Source: Planctomycetota bacterium
GTDB lineage: Bacteria; Planctomycetota; UBA11346
NCBI GenBank assembly: GCA_013816415.1
Contig: JACDEN010000122.1
Span: forward strand, 1 to 7,434
Direction of reading: 5' to 3'
DNA length: 7,434 nucleotides
Under the pieces are notes generated by a model. That model saw nothing but the letters and a program-made list of their open reading frames with translations. It did not search any database and was not told the DNA's origin. A program made the position numbers and the translations under genes. Of this stretch, positions 1-5,915 are shown in pieces (position 1 is the stretch's first letter; every line of letters starts with the position of its first letter).

Positions 1-51
1 TGCCGCGGAGAATACCGCTTTCGTCGCTGGGGCACCGCCGAGAATGCCGTC

Positions 52-411
52 ATGCTGCGAGAAATGCTCCAAGGGAAACTCCACCGCGCGGCGATCACCG
101 CCTGCCGCCTCGAATACGCAGGCAGTCTCACCGTCGACCTCGATCTGATCGAGCGCGTGGGCCTGCTGGTGCACCAGAAGATCCAGCTGCTCAACTGCAA
201 CAACGGCAACCGTCTCGAGACCTACCTGATCGCCGGCGAGCGCGGCAAGCGCGAGTTCATCGTCAACGGCGCCGCGGCGAGGCTCAACTACGTCGGCGAC
301 CGCGTCATCGTCGCCGCCTTCGCGATCTACTCGGATGACGAGCTGAAGACCTACCATCCGAAGGTGCTGGTGTTGAACGAGCGCAACGAGGTCGTCGACG
401 AGAAGTCATAG
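52..411 (+). CDS. panD: Aspartate 1-decarboxylase, pyruvoyl-dependent
   Basis: This cytosolic enzyme decarboxylates L-aspartate to beta-alanine, the amine half of pantothenate and so of coenzyme A. The 119-residue product has the usual family length and aligns from residue 1 (MLREMLQGKLHR). The self-cleavage site Gly24-Ser25 (YAGS) is intact; cleavage turns Ser25 into the pyruvoyl cofactor. Other residues known in the family are present at the expected numbers: Lys9, Arg54, Thr57, Tyr58 (RLETY) and Asn72 in VNGAAA. The frame stays open for 17 codons upstream to the window edge, but those residues do not resemble PanD, so the ATG at 52 is chosen from the family N-terminus. There is no clear Shine-Dalgarno; GAGAAT ends 6 bases before the ATG and could be a -10 box of a leaderless transcript. 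No panB or panC is seen here. The identification is near certain. Confidence 0.96.
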   Translation: MLREMLQGKLHRAAITACRLEYAGSLTVDLDLIERVGLLVHQKIQLLNCNNGNRLETYLIAGERGKREFIVNGAAARLNYVGDRVIVAAFAIYSDDELKTYHPKVLVLNERNEVVDEKS

Positions 412-425
412 GGCGGACGCCGCCC
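411..425 (+). terminator. GC-rich hairpin overlapping the panD stop codon
   Basis: GGGCGG (411-416), loop ACG, CCGCCC (420-425) form a perfect 6-bp stem that starts on the last base of the panD TAG. It may stop or stabilise the panD transcript. No T-run follows, so it is not a textbook Rho-independent terminator. Confidence 0.35.
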
Positions 426-434
426 GATTCCGCG

Positions 435-462
435 GTGGCACCGGCGCACGCGCGGGTAGATT
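435..462 (+). promoter_or_regulatory. Possible queC promoter, leaderless type
   Basis: GTGGCA (435-440), 16 bases, then TAGATT (457-462), which ends 6 bases before the queC ATG. Each box matches four of six positions of the sigma-70 consensus. If real, transcription would begin at or near the start codon. No Shine-Dalgarno is visible there, which agrees. The boxes are weak and this is inference. Confidence 0.3.
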
Positions 463-468
463 TCCGGC

Positions 469-1149
469 ATGGATCTGCGAGGCGATGCTGCGGTGGTGCT
501 GCTCTCCGGCGGTCAGGATTCGACCACCTGCCTGGCTTGGGCGCTGAAGCGTTTCGCGCGCGTGCACACGCTCGCCATCGATTACGGACAACGGCACCGC
601 ATCGAGCTCGAGGCCGCGTCGGAGATCGCGCGCATGGCCGGGGTCGCCCATGCGCTGGTGCCGTGCGACAGTTTCCGCGCCCTCGGCGGCAATGCGCTGA
701 CCGGCGATGAAGCGGTGACCGCCGGCGTGCGCGCCGAGAACCAGCTCCCGAACACCTTCGTTCCCGGCCGCAACCTGATCTTCCTCACGCTCGCCGCCGC
801 ATTCGCCTACCAGCGCGGGTCGGCGAACCTGGTGACCGGCGTGTGCGAGACCGATTACAGCGGCTATCCCGATTGCCGCGACGAGACCATGACCGCGCTG
901 CAGGAGTCGCTGCGCCGCGGCATGGACGCGCCCTTCGTCATCCACACGCCGCTGATGCGCCTGAGCAAGGCCGACACCGTGCGCTTGGCGCAGGACCTCG
1001 GGGCGCTGCCGCTGCTCGCACACAGCCACACCTGTTACAATGGCCTGATTCCGCCGTGCGGCGCGTGTCCCGCGTGCCAGCTGCGCGCCAAGGGCTTCGC
1101 CGAGGCCGGGATCGCCGATCCGCTGCTCGAGCGGCTGGCACGAGCATAG
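469..1149 (+). CDS. queC: 7-cyano-7-deazaguanine (preQ0) synthase
   Basis: QueC converts 7-carboxy-7-deazaguanine to preQ0 using ATP and ammonia, a step in making queuosine in tRNA. The 226-residue length is typical for QueC. The ATP pyrophosphatase loop SGGQDSTT is at residues 13-20, near the N-terminus as expected. It is followed by DYGQRH (38-43), LPNTFVPGRN (93-102) and TGVCETDYSGYPDCR (123-137), all characteristic of the family. Four cysteines, C189, C197, C200 and C203 (pattern CX7CX2CX2C), form the structural zinc site near the C-terminus. The start at 469 is the only one that leaves a normal distance to the ATP loop; another ATG at 435 is in a different frame. No queD, queE or queF is adjacent, and no 7-deazaguanine DNA-modification genes are seen, so the tRNA role is the default reading. 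The call is near certain. Confidence 0.97.
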   Translation: MDLRGDAAVVLLSGGQDSTTCLAWALKRFARVHTLAIDYGQRHRIELEAASEIARMAGVAHALVPCDSFRALGGNALTGDEAVTAGVRAENQLPNTFVPGRNLIFLTLAAAFAYQRGSANLVTGVCETDYSGYPDCRDETMTALQESLRRGMDAPFVIHTPLMRLSKADTVRLAQDLGALPLLAHSHTCYNGLIPPCGACPACQLRAKGFAEAGIADPLLERLARA

Positions 1150-1171
1150 TCCTCCTCCGGCCTGGGTGATT

Positions 1172-1188
1172 CCGCCGTGTCCGGGCGG
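1172..1188 (+). terminator. Weak hairpin after queC
   Basis: CCGCC (1172-1176), a 7-base loop, and GGCGG (1184-1188) lie 22 bases past the queC stop, with flanking TT and AA that can add pairs around one bulged G. No T-run follows. It could separate queC from the next gene, but 5-bp GC stems are common by chance in DNA this rich in GC. Confidence 0.2.
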
Positions 1189-1232
1189 GAAAGGTGGCGG
1201 ATGGCGAGGATCCGCATGCGATCATGGCGGCC

Positions 1233-1238
1233 GAGGAG
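1233..1238 (+). promoter_or_regulatory. Shine-Dalgarno site that decides the glycosidase start
   Basis: GAGGAG lies 6 bases before the ATG at 1245. This favours 1245 over the in-frame GTG at 1194 and ATG at 1224. The ATG at 1224 has no such site; the GTG at 1194 has only the purine-rich GGGAAAG next to it. Confidence 0.65.
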
Positions 1239-1244
1239 CCGACC

Positions 1245-3242
1245 ATGAGCCACCTGACCGCCGCCGATCCGGCCGCAATCGCGGAGCGCGCGCGCGCGAC
1301 GCCGAACCGTGGGCGGACGCACCTCTTCCTCGGCGATCCGTTGTCCGACGGCTGCGACAAGACCACCGTCGAGCCCGGCAACGGCTTCTCGCCGGGCGTC
1401 TGGACCTGCGGCGTCTCGTTGTGGGTGGCGGTCGGCGAGTCGCTGTCGACTCCCGACCTGCTGCCGCCAGACGAGATCGCCTGGGAGCTCGCGCCGCCGG
1501 TGGTCGCCTCGCGTTGGCGCGCCGGGCCGGTCGCCGTGTCGAGCCGGCTGGCGCACCTCGGCGGCGAAGGTTCCGAGGGCGTCGACTTCTGCGAGTGGAC
1601 GTTCGCCGCCGAGCGGACGGTCGACGCATCGGTCGCGGTGGTGGTCAGGGATGTCGGGCCGGCCGGGGCGAAGATCGCAGAGCTGCGCTGGAACCAGGCC
1701 GAAGGTACGCTGACCGTCAACGGTTCGCTACGCATCGTGGTCGAGGATCCGGCCATTGTCTGCCTGATCGTTCCCGCCGACGACCATCACGACGCGCCGA
1801 TCGTGGTCCTCTACCGCGAGTTGCGGATCGCCCCGAGCGCGGGCTCGCGCCTCGCCGTGCGCGCGGAGCACGGCTTCGCCGACCGCGCGTTCGGCACGGC
1901 GATCCCCTCGACCGCGCGCCATGCGGGCATCGCGGCTCACGAGGGCATCGACCGGGCGAACAGGACCTGGTCGGACCAGCTGTCGGCGCGGATCTTCGCG
2001 CCGGACGCGCGCATCGCCCACACCTGGGAGCACTGCGCGCACCACATCCTGTCGGCGATGGAATGCGGTCTGCCGCGCATCGGCGCGGTCAACTATCCGG
2101 TGCTGTGGATGCGCGACGCGGTGATCGTGCTGCGCGCCCTGGATATGCTCGGCCGCCACGATCTCGCGCGCATCGGCAACGACTACCTGGCGCCGCTGAT
2201 CTTCAGCGGTGGATTCGGTGCCGAATCAGATGCTCCCGGCGAAGGCATCTGGTCGCTGGTCTCGCATGCGCTGATCACCCGCGATCGCGCCTGGCTCGCG
2301 CGCGTGTTCCCGCATATCAGTGCGCGCATCGACTGGCTCGAGCGCATGCTCTCTGCGACGGCGCCGATCCGCGCGCTGACCGAGAACCGCACGCCGGCGT
2401 ACGTGATGTCGCCGGGATCGTCCATCGTCTGCCTGCCCGCGGTGAACGGTCTGGTGCACGGACGCATGGATTGGCATTCTCCCGATTTCTACATCAACTG
2501 CTGGACGTCGTGCGGATTCCGCCTCGCGGCGCAGGCGGCCGGCCTGGTCGGCGAGCCGTCGCTCGCGCACGCGTGGTCGGCGACCGCGCTCCGGCTCGAC
2601 GATCTGATCGCGACCCATCTGCTGCCGGCATACGGCAACGGGCGCGATCCGGCGGTCGCCCCGTATCCAACCGGCGCGCTCGCCGGGCACCGTCCTGCGC
2701 TCGCCGACCGCTTCGCCTCCTGGTACGCGACCAACCGGCTCGATGCCGCCGGCGCCCGCATCGCCGAACCGCTGTGGACGTACTTCGAAGCGGCGCAGAT
2801 CCACAACGCGCTGCTCGTCGGCCGCTGCGACGAGGCCTGGACCTGCCTCGACGGCATGCTCGGCGACCAGCCGCATGGTTGGGATGTGCACGCCTTCGTC
2901 GAGGGCAGCCCCACCGGCACCGAGATGCTGCCGTTCAGGAACGGTGACGAGCGCCGCGGCTGGCTCTCGTCCGATGCCGCGGGCGGCAACATGCCGCACA
3001 ACTGGACGACCGCGGAGATGGTGACCTGCCTGCGTGACCTGTTCGTGGTCGAGGAGGGGGACGCGCTGGTCCTCGGCTGCGGTGTGCCGCGCGCGTGGAT
3101 GATTCCCGGAAGCAGCTTCGGCGTTACCGCGCTGCCGACCTCGCTGGGGACGATCAGCTACACGGTGACGGTGGATGCCAGCGGGACGGTCGCGGTGGAT
3201 TACCGCGGCGACGCGCCCTATCGGCTGGCGCTGCCGTCCTGA
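1245..3242 (+). CDS. Predicted cytosolic six-hairpin (alpha/alpha)6 glycosidase
   Basis: The 665-residue protein has no signal peptide or membrane segment, so it should act in the cytosol. Residues about 1-230 are rich in short beta strands and look like an N-terminal beta-sandwich. Residues about 240-605 are helical with the aromatic and acidic motifs of six-hairpin glycosidases (GH15/GH63/GH65-like fold): TWEHCAHHIL, YPVLWMRDA (WMRD at 288-291), GEGIW (Glu333), HGRMDWHSPDFYINCW (Asp409) and PHNWTTAEM (584-592). The C-terminal stretch (VPRAWMIPG, then LPTSLGTISY) resembles the small beta domain that closes such enzymes. Which acidic residues are catalytic cannot be fixed by eye, nor can the CAZy family or sugar. 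A GH63-type hydrolase of a small glucoside, a trehalase-like enzyme or a phosphorylase are all possible. The start is chosen from the GAGGAG site; the GTG at 1194 would add 17 residues. The gene ends 6 bp from the convergent rpiB. Confidence 0.8.
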   Translation: MSHLTAADPAAIAERARATPNRGRTHLFLGDPLSDGCDKTTVEPGNGFSPGVWTCGVSLWVAVGESLSTPDLLPPDEIAWELAPPVVASRWRAGPVAVSSRLAHLGGEGSEGVDFCEWTFAAERTVDASVAVVVRDVGPAGAKIAELRWNQAEGTLTVNGSLRIVVEDPAIVCLIVPADDHHDAPIVVLYRELRIAPSAGSRLAVRAEHGFADRAFGTAIPSTARHAGIAAHEGIDRANRTWSDQLSARIFAPDARIAHTWEHCAHHILSAMECGLPRIGAVNYPVLWMRDAVIVLRALDMLGRHDLARIGNDYLAPLIFSGGFGAESDAPGEGIWSLVSHALITRDRAWLARVFPHISARIDWLERMLSATAPIRALTENRTPAYVMSPGSSIVCLPAVNGLVHGRMDWHSPDFYINCWTSCGFRLAAQAAGLVGEPSLAHAWSATALRLDDLIATHLLPAYGNGRDPAVAPYPTGALAGHRPALADRFASWYATNRLDAAGARIAEPLWTYFEAAQIHNALLVGRCDEAWTCLDGMLGDQPHGWDVHAFVEGSPTGTEMLPFRNGDERRGWLSSDAAGGNMPHNWTTAEMVTCLRDLFVVEEGDALVLGCGVPRAWMIPGSSFGVTALPTSLGTISYTVTVDASGTVAVDYRGDAPYRLALPS

Positions 3243-3248
3243 TGGATC

Positions 3249-3695
3249 TCAGCGGTCGTTGTCCTCGGGGCCATCGATCAGCGCGATGCGCCGCGCATGG
3301 CGGTCTCCGGCGAACGGCGTCTCGAGGAACACCTTCACGATGTCGAGCGCGGTCTCGAGGGCGACGATGCGCTGGCCGATCGAGATGCAGTTGGCGTTGT
3401 TGTGCTCGCGCCCGAGCCGTGCGGTCTCGGCGTTGAAGCAGTAGGCGCAGCGCACGCCGCGCACGCGGTTGGCGACGATCGCCTCGCCGTTGCCGGAGCC
3501 GCCGAGCACGATGCCGCGCTCGCAGTCGCCGCGCGCCACCGCCTCGGCGGCCGGACGGATGAGCAGCGGATAATCGCACGGCGTCTCGGACGAGGTGCCG
3601 AAGTCGCGCACCTTGTGGCCGCGCCCCTGCAGGAACTCGATGATCTTCTGCTTGTAGGTGAACCCGGCATGGTCCGACGCGATGGCGATGAGCAT
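3249..3695 (-). CDS. rpiB: Ribose-5-phosphate isomerase B (RpiB/LacAB family)
   Basis: RpiB interconverts ribose 5-phosphate and ribulose 5-phosphate in the pentose phosphate pathway; some members also act on allose 6-phosphate. The 148-residue length is normal. Family motifs run in order: SDHAG (8-12), DYPLL (41-45), GGSGNGE (65-71), REHNN (96-100) and the arginine-rich tail HARRI (133-137). The loop GGSGNGE has Gly-Ser where the E. coli type has Cys-Gly-Thr, and Glu71 sits where the Mycobacterium tuberculosis type uses glutamate as the catalytic base, so this is the Glu-type RpiB. His98 corresponds to the ring-opening histidine. The start codon (complement of 3693-3695) follows a Shine-Dalgarno GAGGA at a 4-base distance; the frame is open far upstream, but those residues are not RpiB. 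The gene converges on the glycosidase to its left and diverges from the one to its right. The function is confident; the preferred sugar phosphate is not settled. Confidence 0.94.
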   Translation of the reverse strand: MLIAIASDHAGFTYKQKIIEFLQGRGHKVRDFGTSSETPCDYPLLIRPAAEAVARGDCERGIVLGGSGNGEAIVANRVRGVRCAYCFNAETARLGREHNNANCISIGQRIVALETALDIVKVFLETPFAGDRHARRIALIDGPEDNDR

Positions 3696-3699
3696 GGGG

Positions 3700-3704
3700 T
3701 CCTC
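3700..3704 (-). promoter_or_regulatory. Shine-Dalgarno site of rpiB
   Basis: TCCTC on the + strand reads GAGGA on the rpiB strand, 4 bases before its ATG. It decides the rpiB start within a reading frame that remains open much further upstream. Confidence 0.65.
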
Positions 3705-3756
3705 GGAAGGGATTGTTTCCAAGGGAGGGCCCGCGCAACGGGGGAAGGGGAGGATC

Positions 3757-3869
3757 GTTCTGGGTTCCTGGTGCGATGTACTCGTCACAGCTGTGCCTCG
3801 CAGAACTCGGATCGGGGCACCCGGAACGCCCCCGCAGACGTTTTTTCCCGGACGTTCCCTGGTTCTGCG
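3757..3869. repeat. Scattered heptad-repeat words in the rpiB/glycosidase gap
   Basis: Three pieces of the word that makes up the array at 5784-5906 occur here: GTTCTGGGTTC (3757-3767), CAGAACTC (3801-3808) and GGTTCTG (3861-3867). The first is the exact reverse complement of part of the array (GAACCCAGAAC). CGCAGAAC (3799-3806) and GTTCTGCG (3862-3869) are perfect 8-base inverted repeats. They may be decayed copies of one repeat family or, less likely, binding sites. Confidence 0.45.
3786..3795. promoter_or_regulatory. Perfect 10-bp palindrome, candidate operator
   Basis: CACAGCTGTG is a perfect palindrome near the middle of the 198-bp divergent gap between rpiB and the exported glycosidase, a natural place for a shared regulator site. 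The symmetry does not extend beyond 10 bp. No regulator gene is nearby, so the role is a guess. Confidence 0.3.
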
Positions 3870-3893
3870 CAGGCATTGCGACATCCTGCGGCC

Positions 3894-5768
3894 ATGGCTC
3901 GCCACCTCCTCCTGCTCGTGCTGATGGCCTGCATTCATGCGGCAGAGCCGATCCCGCCTGACGTGCCCGTTGCGCCAGTGGACGTGCCGGTGTTCGACCG
4001 CTATCAGGCGCTGACCAGCGCCCACGATCTCGACCTGCCCGATGGCTTGGATCCCTGGGATCCGGCGCAGGTGCGGGTGGACGCCGAGATCACCGCTCCC
4101 GACGGCGTGGTGCGGGTGCAGCCGTGTTTCTGGTATGTTCCGCAGGAGGCGTACGAGGCGTCGTCGTTCTCGACCGAGAAGAAACGCGATCTGGCCTGGG
4201 AACGGTTTCGCGACGCCGGACCGGGATCGTGGTGCCTGCGTTTCGCGCCGGATCGGCCGGGCCTCTGGCGTTGGCGCTGGCGGTTGACGGTGACGACCGC
4301 CGAGCGGACGTGGACGCACCCCGGCGGCGAACTCACCGCGATCGCCTGCGCCATCCCCGGCCGCGGCGTGGTCGCGCTGCCCGCGCATGGTCGCGGGCTC
4401 ATCACCAGCGATGGCGCCCCGTTCATTCCCGTCGGGATCAATTGCGGATGGCCGACCGAGATGGGATCGCAGGTCTACGATCGCTGGCTCACCTCGCTGG
4501 CGGCCGCCGGGGGTAACGCGACCCGGCTGTGGCTGGTCCATTATTACGGCGGCACCTCGCTCGAATGGGCGACGTCCGAGGTCAACGCCGGCTACCGCGG
4601 CATCGGTCATTACAGCAACGAATCCGCCGAACGCCTCGACCGCATCCTCGCCGCTGCCGAACGTCGCGACATCAAGGTCATGCTCTGCCTGTTCACCTTC
4701 GGCGACTTCGCCTGGGATTGGCCGAAGAATCCGCTAGCGACGGCGGCAGGCGGATGGCTCGAGCGTCCGGTCGAGTTTTTCACCGACGTGAAAGCCCTCA
4801 CCGCGACCAGGAACCTGCTGCGTTATCTGGTCGCGCGCTACGGATGCAGCCGCTCGCTGTGGGCGTGGGAGCTGTGGAACGAGGTCGACACCATGGACGG
4901 CTTCGACGATGGGAAGGCGACGGAGTGGCACCGCGAGATGGCGCGCGCGCTCAAGCAGCTCGACGCCCACCACCATCTGGTGACCACCGACTACCGCTTC
5001 ACGCCGCCCACCACGTCGTGCCTGTCATACGCGCTTCCTGACATCGACTTCGCGCAGCTGCACACCTATTGGCCGCTCATCCCCGAGGCCTTCCAGGAGG
5101 AGCACGCGCGGCTGGACGGCTTCAAGAAGCCGATCGTGATCGGCGAATACGGCCTGCACGTGTATCCCGAATCGCTCGCCGCCGATCCCGCGGGCATCCA
5201 CCTGCACGACGGCCTGTGGGGAGGCCTGTTCACCGGAGCGTGCGGCGGCGGCATGGCCTGGTGGTGGGACCGCTACGTCGAACCGCGCGGTCTGTGGGGC
5301 CATTGCGCGGGTCTGTCGCGGTTCGTGGCCGGGGAATCGATCGCCGATCTCGCGCCAGCCGAGGCGCGCGTCGCTGGCGGCGCCGCGGTCTACGCGCTCG
5401 CGGGACCGGGCCGGGCGTGGGTGTGGGTCGAGGACCACCGCGCATTCACCCTCGACCTTTCGGCGGTGCCAGTGCAGCTCGCGACCTACACCATCGTCGC
5501 GGACGCGCCGGCGACCAGCGTGACCATCGCCGGCGATCACACCGGCGAGTGGCAGATCGATACCATCGACACCTATGACGGCGTGGTGCTCGCGCGCCGC
5601 CGCGTCACCGGCAGCGCCCGCGGTCTGACCGTGGCGCTGGCGCCGTACCGCCACGACGTGGCATTGAAGGCGACGCGCATCGCGACCGGGACGGCGTTCG
5701 AAACGCCGGCGAAGGCCGAGACGCCGTTTCACGATCGCGTCGGCGAGCTGATGAAGGGGAAGCAGTGA
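3894..5768 (+). CDS. Exported clan GH-A glycoside hydrolase with DUF5060-like domain
   Basis: The 624-residue product starts with an export signal: Arg3-His4, a hydrophobic run 5-13, and likely cleavage after IHAA (17). Cys13 in the order Leu-Met-Ala-Cys is a marginal lipobox, so a lipid-anchored form is possible. Residues about 30-150 (VFDRYQAL, then an Ala-Glu-Ile-Thr strand and a WCLRFAPDRPGLWRWRWRL segment) resemble the DUF5060 beta-sandwich that precedes GH5-like catalytic domains. A TIM barrel follows from about 167 (GAPFIPVGINCGW) to about 480. Glu330 in WELWNE fits the acid/base and Glu418 in PIVIGEYG the nucleophile of clan GH-A, with LHTYW (389-393) and GMAWWWDRYVEP (453-464) as other barrel-end aromatics. 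Residues about 495-595 look like a C-terminal beta domain. The reaction is probably retaining hydrolysis of a beta-linked polysaccharide; the substrate is unknown. The start is set by the signal peptide; the frame is open further upstream but overlaps rpiB. There is no Shine-Dalgarno. Confidence 0.88.
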   Translation: MARHLLLLVLMACIHAAEPIPPDVPVAPVDVPVFDRYQALTSAHDLDLPDGLDPWDPAQVRVDAEITAPDGVVRVQPCFWYVPQEAYEASSFSTEKKRDLAWERFRDAGPGSWCLRFAPDRPGLWRWRWRLTVTTAERTWTHPGGELTAIACAIPGRGVVALPAHGRGLITSDGAPFIPVGINCGWPTEMGSQVYDRWLTSLAAAGGNATRLWLVHYYGGTSLEWATSEVNAGYRGIGHYSNESAERLDRILAAAERRDIKVMLCLFTFGDFAWDWPKNPLATAAGGWLERPVEFFTDVKALTATRNLLRYLVARYGCSRSLWAWELWNEVDTMDGFDDGKATEWHREMARALKQLDAHHHLVTTDYRFTPPTTSCLSYALPDIDFAQLHTYWPLIPEAFQEEHARLDGFKKPIVIGEYGLHVYPESLAADPAGIHLHDGLWGGLFTGACGGGMAWWWDRYVEPRGLWGHCAGLSRFVAGESIADLAPAEARVAGGAAVYALAGPGRAWVWVEDHRAFTLDLSAVPVQLATYTIVADAPATSVTIAGDHTGEWQIDTIDTYDGVVLARRRVTGSARGLTVALAPYRHDVALKATRIATGTAFETPAKAETPFHDRVGELMKGKQ

Positions 5769-5783
5769 TAGGAGGATGATGGG

Positions 5784-5813
5784 AGTTGGGGGTTCTGAGT
5801 TCTGAGTTCTGAG
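5784..5813 (+). repeat. Left arm of heptad repeat (AGTTCTG units)
   Basis: AGTTGGG, GGTTCTG, AGTTCTG, AGTTCTG, then AG: four 7-base units in tandem, the first degenerate. They begin 15 bases after the glycosidase stop. The arm is the reverse complement of the right arm, so RNA or single-stranded DNA could fold across the gap. Confidence 0.85.
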
Positions 5814-5856
5814 TCGACAACAAGAGCGGTCTTCTTATTCCGATCCTGCTGTCCGG

Positions 5857-5906
5857 CCCAGAACCCAGAACCCAGAACCCAGAACCCAGAACTCAGAACT
5901 CAGAAC
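5857..5906 (+). repeat. Right arm: seven tandem heptads (CCCAGAA / CTCAGAA)
   Basis: Five copies of CCCAGAA (5857-5891) are followed by two of CTCAGAA (5892-5905) and one extra C. The last 15 bases are a perfect reverse complement of 5792-5806; including the next heptad extends the pairing to 22 bases (5792-5813 with 5885-5906) with one A-C mismatch. The array lies between two convergent genes and ends 9 bases before the lysA stop codon. It might serve as a two-way transcription stop or be a mobile or slippage-made repeat. Similar heptads are familiar from gaps in planctomycete-like genomes, from memory. Confidence 0.9.
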
Positions 5907-5915
5907 AGTCTCTCC

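Noticed and set aside
1..51. Open frame in phase with panD up to the window edge
   Set aside because: 17 codons is too short to judge, and PanD proteins begin at the ATG used; no other gene end can be supported here.
1166..2947. A 593-codon open frame overlapping the first glycosidase
   Set aside because: It is arginine- and glycine-rich with no recognisable domain, and lies in another frame of a gene with clear fold motifs. Long shadow frames are normal at this GC content.
3814..3846. GGGGC...GCCCC stem followed by six T's, like a terminator
   Set aside because: The T-run lies 8 bases past the stem, the loop is 9 bases, and no + strand gene ends upstream for it to terminate.
3297..3893. 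Upstream extension of the exported glycosidase frame
   Set aside because: These codons are antisense to rpiB and then cross the gap; a good signal peptide begins at 3894.
3696..4610. Upstream extension of the rpiB frame
   Set aside because: It runs antisense through the glycosidase. RpiB similarity begins at the ATG preceded by GAGGA.
5776..5805. Tiny frame (about 9 codons) after GGAGG, running into the heptad repeat
   Set aside because: The spacing from GGAGG to either ATG is only 0-3 bases, and the frame ends inside the repeat; likely chance.
5605..5823. 72-codon frame on the - strand through the left repeat arm
   Set aside because: Its start is made of translated heptads (QNSELRTPNS) and the rest is antisense to the glycosidase; such peptides are repeat artefacts.
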